Positions 1-9,429 of a stretch of 34,522 nucleotides of DNA are shown here, piece by piece. Source of the DNA: Brasilonema bromeliae SPC951 (GTDB lineage Bacteria; Cyanobacteriota; Cyanobacteriia; Cyanobacteriales; Nostocaceae); the NCBI RefSeq assembly GCF_012912135.1, contig NZ_QMEB01000032.1, positions 1 through 34,522 of the forward strand, given 5' to 3'. A program made the translations under genes and the position numbers. The notes under the pieces are model-generated. The model did no database searches and was not told the origin of the DNA. It was given only the letters and a program-made list of their open reading frames with translations. The stretch's first letter is position 1. Every line of letters starts with the position of its first letter.

Positions 1-264
1 GCAGTCAATCCTAGAATGACATCTCAAAAGTGTTCTGATTGTGGCGCAATTGTGAAAAAATCTCTTTCAACTCGCACCCATAAATGTGCTTGTGGTTGCG
101 AGTTACAAAGAGACGTGAACGCAGCAATTAATATTCTAAATCTTGCAAAAGCTAGGGACGGGCAGTCCCGAAGTAACGCTACAGGAGTTGGAACCTCTAC
201 GCTACTTGGTGCAAACCTGGTAGAGCAAGTTCTGACGATGAATGTAGAATCCCCTCGCCTTTAG
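1..264 (+). pseudogene. tnpB: IS200/IS605-type TnpB (OrfB), C-terminal part; gene starts before the window
   Basis: The frame is open from base 1 (AVNPRMTSQKCSDCGA...). It has the zinc-finger CSDCG...CACG and the RuvC-III motif RDVNAAINILN. Confidence 0.85.
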
Positions 265-271
265 GCAGGGG
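251..271 (+). repeat. Right-end hairpin of the IS200/IS605-type element
   Basis: CCCCTCGCCTTTAGGCAGGGG forms a stem-loop just after the tnpB stop, followed by AGTGTCAAG, typical of this IS group. Confidence 0.7.
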
Positions 272-277
272 AGTGTC

Positions 278-835
278 AAGCTGTTTCAACGCTCATCCTA
301 CGATAAAATAGGAGGACATCAGGCAGTTGCAGGCTATGTTGCTGAGGATGTGGCTTTGGCTCGACGCATTAAAGAGAGTGGTTTGAAGTTGCGACACTTC
401 TTAGGAGCAAATTTAGCAAAATTAAGGATGTACCGCTCTTGGACAGCACTCTGGGAGGGCTGGACTAAAGTTTTGTACTTGGGTGCCCAAAGAAGCTTGT
501 GGCTAATGGTATCCCTAGCTCTGCTAATGCTAAATATTTATTTGATTCCTTGGCTAGTACTAGTTATTGTGTTTAGTAAAAGTTTTTTAATTGGCTGGAA
601 AACAGTTGACTTGCTGGCGATGTGTCTAGCTTTGATTGCTATTCTCCTCCAGTACAATTTACGCACACTAGCAGCACAGGCATTTCGTAGCTCTCCAAAA
701 TACTGGTGGCTGCATGGTTTGGGAGGTCTACTGGTTGCAGTCATTGCCATTGCCTCAGTTATTAAGACTGAGACGGGTTGGGGTTGGACTTGGCGAGGTC
801 GAGTGCTTAAGCATCCTATTTCACCTCGTGAATGA
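278..835 (+). pseudogene. Glycosyltransferase family 2, C-terminal remnant (5' part displaced by the upstream tnpB element)
   Basis: The frame is open upstream of the called ORF, back to the IS end: KLFQRSSYDKIGGHQAVAGYVAEDVALARRIKESG. This carries the GT2 AED motif, followed by C-terminal TM segments. Confidence 0.75.
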
Positions 836-1019
836 ATTTTGTAGATCCAGAAGTAGCAAACGTGGCATAAGGTGATATGCATAATACAAAGTGAAAATGC
901 ACAGAAAAAGTTTCCTGAAAAATACTACTTCTAAACTCCGCTCACTCGGATTCCATCATCAATCCTGAAAGGCGATAAATCGAAATCTTTAACAATAAAT
1001 TTTTAAAGGAAAATAATAT

Positions 1020-2903
1020 ATGGGAGAATGGTGGCGCGTAATAATTACTCGAATCGTTCTTTTTGTTGTTATCGTGCTCTTCTTGGGATCACTGGTCTTT
1101 GCTGCATCGCAGTCGGAACAACGTAAGGTCATTAAAGAACGCATTAGTTTTGGTGAGAAAAGTTTAATTCCAGTAGAACTTTCCCCCCATAAAAAAGCCG
1201 GGATGAAAGCTATGGCAGACAAAAATTTGTCCCTTGCAAGGGAGGAATTTGACAAATCGCTAAAAAAGAATCGTAACGATCCAGAGGCACTTATTTTCTT
1301 TAACAATGCCAATATTGGTTATAATCGCAGCTACACCATTGTTGTATCTGTACCAATTACCAAGAATATCAATGATATCGATATCAATAATTCTTTGGAA
1401 ATTTTGCGTGGGGTAGCTCAAGCTCAACGTGGAATTAATGACTTTGGGGGAATTAATGGAGTGCGTTTGGAGGTAGGGATCGCATCGGACGATAATGATC
1501 CAGAAGTTGCTAAACAAGTTGCTACAGCCTTATTCAACGAGCGTAAGGTGTTAGGTGTAGTCGGTCATTACGCTAGTGGTGTCACTATAGCAGCAAAAGA
1601 TATTTATACATCCAAAGAACTTGTAGCCATTACTCCCATCAGTACTTCCGTTTGTCTTACAAACACTCCCACTCCCACCAAGACTCCCACTCCTATCAGT
1701 AATTCTATTTGTTCTAAATATTCTGACCGTTCAAAGAACTCTAAACCTTACGTTTTTCGCACAGTTCCTAGTGATAGTGATACCGCGAAGGCATTAGCAG
1801 ACCATATGTTGCAAGATTGGAAGAAAAAGAATGTAGCAGTTTTTTATAATTCCAGTAGTGACTACAGTATGTCGCTTAAGTCTGAGTTTAAGACAGTTGT
1901 GAAACAAAAAGGAGGACAAGTATTGCAAGAGTTTAACTTGAATGAGCGGAATTTTGATGCCAATTCAAGGGTGAAACAGGCTAAGGAACAAGGTACCCAA
2001 GTACTAATGTTAGCAGCCGATACGAAGACTTTACCAAAAGCGCTGGAAGTGGTTAGGTCTGCTAAGGGGAAGAACCTCAAGATTTTGGCGGGAGATGATG
2101 TTTACACCCCAGACACTTTGAAAGAAGACGCAGCAGTTGGGATGGTGGTAGCAGCTTTTTGGCATATTGATAACGCTCCCAACCAAGACTTTGTCAAAAA
2201 GTCTAAAGAGAAAGAGCTTTGGGGTGGTGCTACAGTAAACTGGCGAACTGCCCTTGCCTATGATGCAACACAGGCTTTGATTGATGCAATTGAGAAGAAT
2301 CCGACTCGAAGTGGGGTACAACAGGCTCTCCTATCACCAAAATTTAAAACTACCGGAGCTTCTGGTGATATTGAGTTTTTGCCGTCGGGCGATCGCAAGA
2401 ATGCTAAAGTAGAACTTGTGCAAATTTGCACCACTAAGAATTCTAGTACTCCTTACAAATTTGTCCCTGTTGCAGCTTATAAAGGTAAACCCTCCGACGA
2501 TTGTCCCAGTTCACTGACTAATAACAATTCAAGTCCAACCCCTACTTCTTCGCCGCTACCTACTGCAACGCCTACATTAACTAGTACACCCACACCATCC
2601 TCTTCTACAACTTCTTTGGAAAGTAATTCAGTATGTCGTCTCCAACCCGAATCCCCGGAGTCGTACAAAGCTAAAGTTGTTCAGCGTGAAGGTCTGAATT
2701 TACGAAAACAATCAAACCAAGATTCCGGGGAGTTAGGGAAGCTTCCGCGTGGACAAGGAATTATTGTTTTGAAGGAGGAGAAGAACGAGAAGGGTGAAAT
2801 TTGGAAAAATATTTGCGCAGAAGTAGGAGGTACTAAGAAAGAAGGTTGGGTAAAAGCAAAAGATAGTAAAGGAAAAGATAATACAAAGAAAGTTGTGGAA
2901 TAA
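1020..2903 (+). CDS. Periplasmic leucine/branched-chain-type substrate-binding protein with N-terminal TPR-like region and C-terminal bacterial SH3-like domain
   Basis: N-terminal TM segment. The Peripla_BP-like core includes VSVPITKN...EILRGVAQAQ, GVVGHYASG and DATQALIDAIE. There are Thr/Pro linkers and a C-terminal REGLNLRKQSNQDSGELGKLPRGQ SH3b signature. Confidence 0.75.
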   Translation: MGEWWRVIITRIVLFVVIVLFLGSLVFAASQSEQRKVIKERISFGEKSLIPVELSPHKKAGMKAMADKNLSLAREEFDKSLKKNRNDPEALIFFNNANIGYNRSYTIVVSVPITKNINDIDINNSLEILRGVAQAQRGINDFGGINGVRLEVGIASDDNDPEVAKQVATALFNERKVLGVVGHYASGVTIAAKDIYTSKELVAITPISTSVCLTNTPTPTKTPTPISNSICSKYSDRSKNSKPYVFRTVPSDSDTAKALADHMLQDWKKKNVAVFYNSSSDYSMSLKSEFKTVVKQKGGQVLQEFNLNERNFDANSRVKQAKEQGTQVLMLAADTKTLPKALEVVRSAKGKNLKILAGDDVYTPDTLKEDAAVGMVVAAFWHIDNAPNQDFVKKSKEKELWGGATVNWRTALAYDATQALIDAIEKNPTRSGVQQALLSPKFKTTGASGDIEFLPSGDRKNAKVELVQICTTKNSSTPYKFVPVAAYKGKPSDDCPSSLTNNNSSPTPTSSPLPTATPTLTSTPTPSSSTTSLESNSVCRLQPESPESYKAKVVQREGLNLRKQSNQDSGELGKLPRGQGIIVLKEEKNEKGEIWKNICAEVGGTKKEGWVKAKDSKGKDNTKKVVE

Positions 2904-3016
2904 CGTGATTTTTCACAGTTAAATAAAGCATCACCACCAAACTCCCTGTGCAATATTTCCCACAGAAACGCTGTGCGGTATGTCCTCTGGACACACTGTG
3001 CGATTCGCACACCACC

Positions 3017-3770
3017 TCAACCCCCATCAAAAAGCTGATGCAACAAAGCCAACTCACCAACACCCCGCGACTCCAACCCATCCGCACCAACAACATGAGA
3101 ACACACAGCACTTAACTGCATCGAATTCTCCAAAGCAATCACAACCGCCTCCGCATCCGGACTCCGCTTCAACCGCGCCTTCGTCTTCTCCTTCGCCTCA
3201 CAACAAATCTGGTCTTTCGTATTGATACTATAACGAGTTGCACACAAATCCTGAAAAATATAATCCTCCTTTTCACCCAAAGGAGCGTTAAGCGAAGCTC
3301 TGCCGTTTGCGCAGCGCCCCTTTTAGGGGCTAGGCAATCGCCACTTTCCCCGTCCTCAACCCCTCACGAAACTCCCAATACAACTGAGACTTGCGGTTAA
3401 AAAACAAAGAACGGTCATCAGCCCCATCACCAAAACGGCAACCACTTGCATTCATCATCCCACTTGCAAGCAAACTTGCCAACGTCCCCGCACCCACCCC
3501 AGTATTATCAACAGCAATATCACCCACCGTCGGATGTATCTGTACATCATACAGCACAGATCCACGCCAAATCGCCAAAGCGTGATTATCTTGTCCATCC
3601 CCCACATCCAAACCCAGCCGCCAGATATCACTCGTCGCCAAATCATCCCAATATTGGGGGTTAGCATCATAGCGATCGCGAGCTTGCAAAAGCCATGATT
3701 TCGGAATAATACCATCAGTATCATCCGTCGGGAACTGCGCTTCTACACGAGAATGGGATGGTCCCAGGAA
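3017..3770 (-). pseudogene. Phage terminase large subunit (TerL), C-terminal nuclease-half remnant, frame-broken
   Basis: On the minus strand: SRVEAQFPTDDTDGIIPKSWLLQARDRYDANPQ...LGLDVGDGQDNHALAIWRG...DNTGVGAG...LYWEFREGLRTGKVAIA, a break, then GEKEDYIFQDLCATRYSINTKDQICCEAKEKTKARLKRSPD. No Walker A half is present. Confidence 0.8.
3285..3333. repeat. 49-bp small dispersed-repeat-like insertion inside the terL remnant
   Basis: It contains the palindrome GCCCCTTTTAGGGGC. Removing exactly this segment joins GLRTGKVAIA to PLGEKEDYIFQ in one frame. Confidence 0.6.
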
Positions 3771-3873
3771 TTTAAATATTTGGAATGCTCTCTATATACA
3801 CTTGCTTTTACCGATGTCATGTATAGAATAGTTATGACAAATCATGAATTGCTGACAACGCCATAAATATGAG

Positions 3874-3960
3874 ATCAGTGAACAGTGAACACTTCGACAA
3901 GCTCAGTGCATCGCAGTGAACAGTAAAAACTGATAACTGATAACTGCTAACTGGTAACTT
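3874..3960 (-). repeat. Degenerate composite heptamer array (GTGAACA/CTGATAA; inverse orientation of the arrays at 11.9 and 20.8 kb)
   Basis: cagtgaacagtgaacac...cagtgaacagtaaaaactgataactgataactgctaactggtaact. Confidence 0.6.
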
Positions 3961-4055
3961 ATAAAGAATAAAATTGTTCAGCTATCAATAAATAGTTGAA
4001 CAATTTTAAAATGCAAAGACTTTAACAAGATCCATCTACAATTTTGGCTAGATAA

Positions 4056-5765
4056 ATGGGACAAGGCTTTTTTCAAATTGGGGTAACGTTGTGTATTGTA
4101 ATCGCAATCACTCCACTATTGGGCAGATACATGGCGCGTGTCTTTTTGGGAGAAAAAACGCTGCTGGACTCAATCATGAACCCTGTAGAGGGAATAATTT
4201 ATAAAGTGGCAGATACAGCCAGAATTGATGACATGACGGGTTGGCAGTATGCCAGAGCAGTACTTTGCAGCAATATAATCATGGGTATTGTGGTGTTTTT
4301 GCTGATATGTCTTCAGCAATTTTTACCTTGGAATCCTCAGGGATTAGCTGCTCCTAAATGGGACATCACGCTGCACACGACAATTTCATTTTTAACCAAC
4401 ACTGACCAGCAACACTACTCTGGTGAAACAACTTTAAGTTATTTTAGCCAAACAGCAGCTTTAACTTTTTTGATGTTTACTTCAGCCGCAACTGGGTTAG
4501 CAGTCGGCATCGCATTCATCAGAGGTTTGACAGGTAGACGACTGGGAAATTTCTACATTGATCTGACTCGTTCTATAACGCGCATATTGCTGCCAATTTC
4601 GATTGTGGGTGCGATCGCACTACTAGCCCTAGGCGTACCACAAACCTTAGATGGATCTTTGAAATTGACAACATTGGAGGAAGGAACGCAGTATCTCGCC
4701 AGAGGTCCTGTTGCTTCCTTTGAGATCATCAAACAATTGGGAGAGAATGGCGGTGGTTTTTTTGGCGCAAATTCTGCTCATCCGTTTGAAAATCCCAATA
4801 CCATTTCTAACCTCATAGAAATCATCGCCATGATTTGTATTCCAGCGGCGTTGATTCACACTTATGGTATTTTTGCCAATAACGCCAAGCAAGCTAAACT
4901 ACTTTTTTGGATGGTCTTTGCCATCTATGGAATTTTGATTGGTGTCACAGCGATTGCTGAGTATCAAGGAAATCCCCTGATTGATAACGCCTTGGGATTA
5001 GAACAGCCTAATTTAGAGGGGAAGGAAGTCAGGTTTGGCTGGGCACAAACGGCGTTGTGGGCAATTACGACGACTGGAACTATGACTGGTTCTGTAAACG
5101 GGATGCATGATTCCTTGATGCCTCAGGGAGTTTTTTCCACCTTATTAAATATGTTTTTGCAGATAGTTTGGGGTGGACAAGGAACTGGAACCGCTTACTT
5201 ATTCATTTATTCAATTCTCACCGTATTTCTCACAGGACTGATGGTGGGACGGACTCCAGAATTTTTAGGACGCAAAATAGAAAAGCAACAAATTGTCCTT
5301 GCCAGTGTCGTCCTGCTGGTTCACCCAATTGCTGTATTGATCCCCAGTGCCATTAGCTTAGCATTTCCAAATACCTTAGCATTTCTGATTCCACCGCCGG
5401 GATATACAAAATCCCCCGAATTTCACAACATCTCACGAGTGATTTACGAATACGCCTCAGCTAGTGCTAACAATGGTTCTGGCTTGGAGGGATTGGGAGA
5501 TAGCACTTTGTGGTGGAACTTAAGTACTTGTTTTAGCCTTCTGATGGGAAGATACATACCAATTATTGCCATTTTGCTTTTAGCACAAAGCATGGCAGCC
5601 AAACAACCAGTACCCGAAACACCAGGCACCCTCAGAACCGACTCTACATTATTTACTGCTATTACAGCTGGAGTCATTTTGATTTTGGGTGTGTTGACGT
5701 TCTTCCCCGTTTTAGCTTTAGGACCGATCGCCGAAAGTATTAAACTTGCCAGCCGCATCAAATAA
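4056..5765 (+). CDS. kdpA: Potassium-transporting ATPase subunit KdpA
   Basis: 569 aa multi-TM protein with selectivity-filter-like segments ([36 protein letters not shown]). Followed by kdpB. Confidence 0.97.
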   Translation: MGQGFFQIGVTLCIVIAITPLLGRYMARVFLGEKTLLDSIMNPVEGIIYKVADTARIDDMTGWQYARAVLCSNIIMGIVVFLLICLQQFLPWNPQGLAAPKWDITLHTTISFLTNTDQQHYSGETTLSYFSQTAALTFLMFTSAATGLAVGIAFIRGLTGRRLGNFYIDLTRSITRILLPISIVGAIALLALGVPQTLDGSLKLTTLEEGTQYLARGPVASFEIIKQLGENGGGFFGANSAHPFENPNTISNLIEIIAMICIPAALIHTYGIFANNAKQAKLLFWMVFAIYGILIGVTAIAEYQGNPLIDNALGLEQPNLEGKEVRFGWAQTALWAITTTGTMTGSVNGMHDSLMPQGVFSTLLNMFLQIVWGGQGTGTAYLFIYSILTVFLTGLMVGRTPEFLGRKIEKQQIVLASVVLLVHPIAVLIPSAISLAFPNTLAFLIPPPGYTKSPEFHNISRVIYEYASASANNGSGLEGLGDSTLWWNLSTCFSLLMGRYIPIIAILLLAQSMAAKQPVPETPGTLRTDSTLFTAITAGVILILGVLTFFPVLALGPIAESIKLASRIK

Positions 5766-5787
5766 TCTTGTTCGTAATAGGCGTTTA

Positions 5788-5806
5788 TCAGTTATCAGTT
5801 ATCAGT
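5788..5806. repeat. Short (TTATCAG)n heptamer array
   Basis: tatcagttatcagttatcag. Confidence 0.6.
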
Positions 5807-6075
5807 AGGACTTATATCATGTCCGGTTAATTGCTTATAAATTCCGAAGAACCCCACCCCGGTTTTGTCTTGCGCCAAAACCGCCCCTCCCCGCTTGCGG
5901 GGAGGGGATTAAGGGGAGGGGTGCAGATATCGCGGTAATCACAACTAACCAGCCGGACATGATATTACGCAAAAACTCTTTTAAACCCTCTTAACTATGC
6001 GCTAAGGCGCACGCTACGCTAACGTGTTCTTTGCGTCCTTTGCGGTTTATTTTTTCATTATTTTGCGTAAGTCCT
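5807..6075. mobile_element. MITE-like outer element with GGACTTACGCAAAA / TTTTGCGTAAGTCC termini, interrupted by an inner element
   Basis: The left terminus is split (AGGACTT ... ACGCAAAA at 5967). The right terminus TTTTGCGTAAGTCCT is at 6061-6075. Confidence 0.6.
5814..5965. mobile_element. Inner MITE-like element with ATATCATGTCCGG / CCGGACATGATAT terminal inverted repeats
   Basis: Perfect 13-bp terminal inverted repeats around ~150 bp. Internal hairpin CCCCTCCCCGCTTGCGGGGAGGGG. Confidence 0.7.
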
Positions 6076-6138
6076 GATCAATAAGCGTGTTCACTGGACG
6101 CCCACCATAACATAATCCCCAATTCACAATTCCCTCTC

Positions 6139-8247
6139 ATGGACTCCACAAATCCTTCACCCAAACCTTCTTATTCTCCTCGTAAAAGCGATCGCCGCCA
6201 AGCACGTAAACAATCGCGAGTCAGCACCAGAGGACTTTACCTCAGAGCCATCAAAGATGCTTTTGTCAAGCTCAATCCTAAATACGCGATCAAAAACCCG
6301 GTCATGTTCTTGGTTTGGGTTGGTACAATTATCACCACTATAGCGACTATCGACCCTTATTTGTTTGGTCCAGTTTCAGGCAACAATTTACAACTTTTCA
6401 ACGGATTAATTACAGCAATTTTGTTCTTCACCGTTTTATTTGCCAACTTTGCGGAAGCAGTCGCAGAGGGACGGGGTAAAGCGCAAGCTGATGCTTTAAG
6501 GACAACCAAGTCAGAAACAATTGCCAAAAAACTTCTCTCTGATGGTTCAGTTAGTGAAGTTTCTTCCACCAGCTTGCGGATAGGCGATACAGTGTATGTG
6601 GCTGCTGGTGATGTCATCCCTGCTGATGGGGAAGTGACTATGGGTGTCGCCAGTGTGGATGAATCTGCAATTACTGGGGAATCTGCACCAGTTTTGAAGG
6701 AAACAGGTTCAGATGTGGCTAGTTCAGTTACTGGTGGTACGCGAATTCTCTCTGATGAACTTATTATCCGTATCACTGCAGATCCAGGCAAGGGGTTTAT
6801 CGACCGGATGATTGCTTTGGTGGAAGGAGCAGAACGCACAAAAACACCGAATGAGATTGCTTTGACGGTGTTACTAGCAGTTCTAACCTTGGTGTTTCTT
6901 TTTGTTGTGGTGACTTTGCCCGCGATCGCCCGCTATGTTGGAAGTCCAATTAGTGTGGTAGTATTAGTTGCCTTGTTAGTTGCGTTAATTCCGACAACAA
7001 TTGGGGGATTACTGAGTGCGATCGGCATTGCTGGTATGGATCGAGTTGCCCAGTTTAACGTCATAGCCACCTCAGGACGAGCAGTTGAAGCGTGCGGTGA
7101 TGTCAATACCTTAGTACTCGATAAAACAGGTACAATCACTCTCGGTAATCGTTTGGCAGAAGGGTTTATCCCCATCAGCACCTATTCAACACAGCAAGTT
7201 GCCAATGTTGCCTTAGCAGCAAGTATTTTTGATGATACACCAGAAGGGAAATCAATTGTTCGACTGGCAGAAAAGTTAGGTGCAAAAATTGATTTTGACA
7301 GCCACAGAGCCGAAGCTGTAGAGTTTTCAGCAAAAACTCGTATGAGTGGTACAAACTTACCCAATGGTAGCCAAGCGCGTAAGGGTGCAGTATCGGCAAT
7401 TAAGGGATTTGTCCGTTCTCGCAATCAACAAGATACGCCGACGCCGGTACTGGATGCAGCATATGAAGGAATTTCACAACTGGGAGGGACACCTTTAGCA
7501 GTAGCCCTTGATAGTGAAATTTACGGCGTCATTTATCTTAAGGATATCATTAAACCAGGTATCCGTGAACGTTTTGAGCAGTTGCGGCGGATGGGAGTGC
7601 GTACCGTCATGCTGACTGGAGACAACCGCATTACCGCGTCTGTGATTGCGGGGGAAGCTGGAGTTGATGACTTTATTGCCGAAGCCACCCCAGAAGATAA
7701 AATCTCTGTGATTCAGCGCGAACAAGCGGCGGGCAAACTGGTGGCGATGACGGGTGACGGTACTAACGATGCACCCGCACTAGCCCAGGCAAATGTCGGA
7801 GTAGCAATGAATACGGGTACTCAGGCAGCAAAAGAAGCAGCCAATATGGTGGATTTGGACTCTGATCCCACAAAGCTGATTGATATTGTTGCGATTGGAA
7901 AACAACTGCTGATTACTCGCGGTGCTTTGACAACGTTTTCTATTGCCAATGATATTGCCAAGTATTTTGCAATTATCCCAGTGTTGTTTACCTCAGCTAA
8001 TTTGGGAAGTTTAAATATCATGAAGTTAACGAGTACCAATTCTGCTGTCCTGTCGGCGTTGATTTACAATGCTTTGATTATTCCAGCTTTGATTCCTTTG
8101 GCACTCACTGGTGTAAAATTTCAACCTTTGACGGCTAATCAGCTTTTGCAACGAAATATTTTTCTGTATGGTTTGGGAGGTGTGATTGCGCCGTTTATCG
8201 CAATTAAGTTGATTGACGTGTTGATTACTCTGGCAGGATTGGCTTAG
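6139..8247 (+). CDS. kdpB: Potassium-transporting P-type ATPase subunit KdpB
   Basis: 702 aa. Contains the DKTGTIT phosphorylation motif, [30 protein letters not shown] and [11 protein letters not shown]. Confidence 0.98.
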   Translation: MDSTNPSPKPSYSPRKSDRRQARKQSRVSTRGLYLRAIKDAFVKLNPKYAIKNPVMFLVWVGTIITTIATIDPYLFGPVSGNNLQLFNGLITAILFFTVLFANFAEAVAEGRGKAQADALRTTKSETIAKKLLSDGSVSEVSSTSLRIGDTVYVAAGDVIPADGEVTMGVASVDESAITGESAPVLKETGSDVASSVTGGTRILSDELIIRITADPGKGFIDRMIALVEGAERTKTPNEIALTVLLAVLTLVFLFVVVTLPAIARYVGSPISVVVLVALLVALIPTTIGGLLSAIGIAGMDRVAQFNVIATSGRAVEACGDVNTLVLDKTGTITLGNRLAEGFIPISTYSTQQVANVALAASIFDDTPEGKSIVRLAEKLGAKIDFDSHRAEAVEFSAKTRMSGTNLPNGSQARKGAVSAIKGFVRSRNQQDTPTPVLDAAYEGISQLGGTPLAVALDSEIYGVIYLKDIIKPGIRERFEQLRRMGVRTVMLTGDNRITASVIAGEAGVDDFIAEATPEDKISVIQREQAAGKLVAMTGDGTNDAPALAQANVGVAMNTGTQAAKEAANMVDLDSDPTKLIDIVAIGKQLLITRGALTTFSIANDIAKYFAIIPVLFTSANLGSLNIMKLTSTNSAVLSALIYNALIIPALIPLALTGVKFQPLTANQLLQRNIFLYGLGGVIAPFIAIKLIDVLITLAGLA

Positions 8248-8285
8248 AAAACAAATCGTAGCAAGCGCAGAGAAAGGAGAGGAAA

Positions 8286-8558
8286 ATGATCAAAAAAAAT
8301 GTTCTATCAAGTAAGTTTTTCTTAACAAACGTACCTGAGGCAATTTCTTTTGTCTGGTTGCAATGGCGCTCTCAAAAGTTGCCTCTCGCTATTTTTGTAG
8401 CGCTGTGCCTAAATTTGCTGATTGCCCCGATAGTATATGCTGCTGGCGACGGTACTTTGGAACGCCTTTCTGCTTGGGCAATTGGTGTTTTGGGATTCAT
8501 AACACTAGCAATTATCCTTTATTTGTCTGTTGTCGTTTTTCAGCCAGAACGCTTTTAA
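8286..8558 (+). CDS. kdpG: KdpG/KdpF-like small membrane protein
   Basis: 90 aa, between kdpB and kdpC. The C-terminal WAIGVLGFITLAIILYLSVVVFQPERF resembles a KdpF transmembrane helix, with an additional N-terminal TM segment. Confidence 0.65.
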   Translation: MIKKNVLSSKFFLTNVPEAISFVWLQWRSQKLPLAIFVALCLNLLIAPIVYAAGDGTLERLSAWAIGVLGFITLAIILYLSVVVFQPERF

Positions 8559-8568
8559 TTAGGTAATA

Positions 8569-8697
8569 TAGGATTCTTATTTGATTTTTGCGAAACTAGG
8601 TACAGTTTCTGTTCCCTGTTAAGCGTTCCCTGTTCCCTATTAAGCGTTCCCTCTTTCCTAGCTCAACTAGTAAATTCATAAACCAAACCCGATTCCG
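8569..8697. repeat. Dispersed intergenic element, copy 1 (AGGATTC-TATTTGATTTTT ... TTCATAAACCAAACCCGATTCC)
   Basis: Its ends match those of the 32930-33074 copy. The middle is GTTCCCT-type heptamers. Confidence 0.75.
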
Positions 8698-8749
8698 ACA
8701 CAATTTTGTTAATTATGACAGTAAATTTCCGAGGTCGTTAAAGTTTTGT

Positions 8750-9355
8750 ATGTCTATTTATAGAGAAATTAGTAAAGCAATTCGCATCACCTTCATCTTA
8801 TGGTTATTAACGGCAATTATCTATCCTTTATTCATACTTTTCGTCGCTCAAGTCCCCTTTCTTAAATACAAAGCTCAAGGCAGCATAGTGCAAAATATCA
8901 AGGGAGAAATCATCGGTTCAGCTTTGATTGGTCAACAATTCAAATCTGACCAGTATTTCCACAGTCGTCCTAGTACAATTAGATATAGCCAAGGAAAGCA
9001 AGGTAATCCTACTGGGGTCTCTGGAGCTAGCAATCTCGCACCTAGCAGTCCACAATTGCTACAGCGAATTGTAGAAGAAGCAAATCTACTGAAAGATGAA
9101 GAAATTCAACCCATTGCTGACTTAATTTACACATCTGGTTCAGGTTTAGATCCGCATATCTCTATCAAAGCAGTACGGCAGCAGTTGGATAGAGTGGCTC
9201 GTGCCCGTAAACTCAGACCAGATGAGATACTTCCTTTTATAAATAAGTATACAGAAGGAAGATTTTTAGGTATTTTTGGTGAGCCTGGAGTTAATGTTCT
9301 AAAATTAAATTATGCTCTGGATTTAGATGAGTTTAACCGTCAACAAAATAGATAA
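8750..9355 (+). CDS. kdpC: Potassium-transporting ATPase subunit KdpC
   Basis: 201 aa with GSALIGQQF...YFHSRPST, ASGASN-like GVSGASNLAPSSP, DLIYTSGSGLDPHIS. Confidence 0.96.
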   Translation: MSIYREISKAIRITFILWLLTAIIYPLFILFVAQVPFLKYKAQGSIVQNIKGEIIGSALIGQQFKSDQYFHSRPSTIRYSQGKQGNPTGVSGASNLAPSSPQLLQRIVEEANLLKDEEIQPIADLIYTSGSGLDPHISIKAVRQQLDRVARARKLRPDEILPFINKYTEGRFLGIFGEPGVNVLKLNYALDLDEFNRQQNR

Positions 9356-9429
9356 GTAGTTATTAGTCATTGTTTCTTGACCTGTGATTTTCGCCTTTTA
9401 AATACTCTCAGGATTTATCACACCACCAG

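Noticed and set aside
2980-3225. 81-aa His/Pro/Gln-rich plus-strand ORF
   Set aside because: Antisense of the terminase remnant; the odd composition follows from reading the wrong strand.
3771-4055. c-di-AMP (ydaO-type) riboswitch upstream of kdpA
   Set aside because: Considered because such riboswitches control K+ transporters, but no recognisable conserved core was seen. The region is mainly heptamer repeats and AT-rich DNA.
6357-6839. 160-aa antisense ORF inside kdpB
   Set aside because: Shadow ORF opposite a strongly conserved gene. The same applies to other long antisense ORFs (12435-12812, 15267-15572, 31664-32050).
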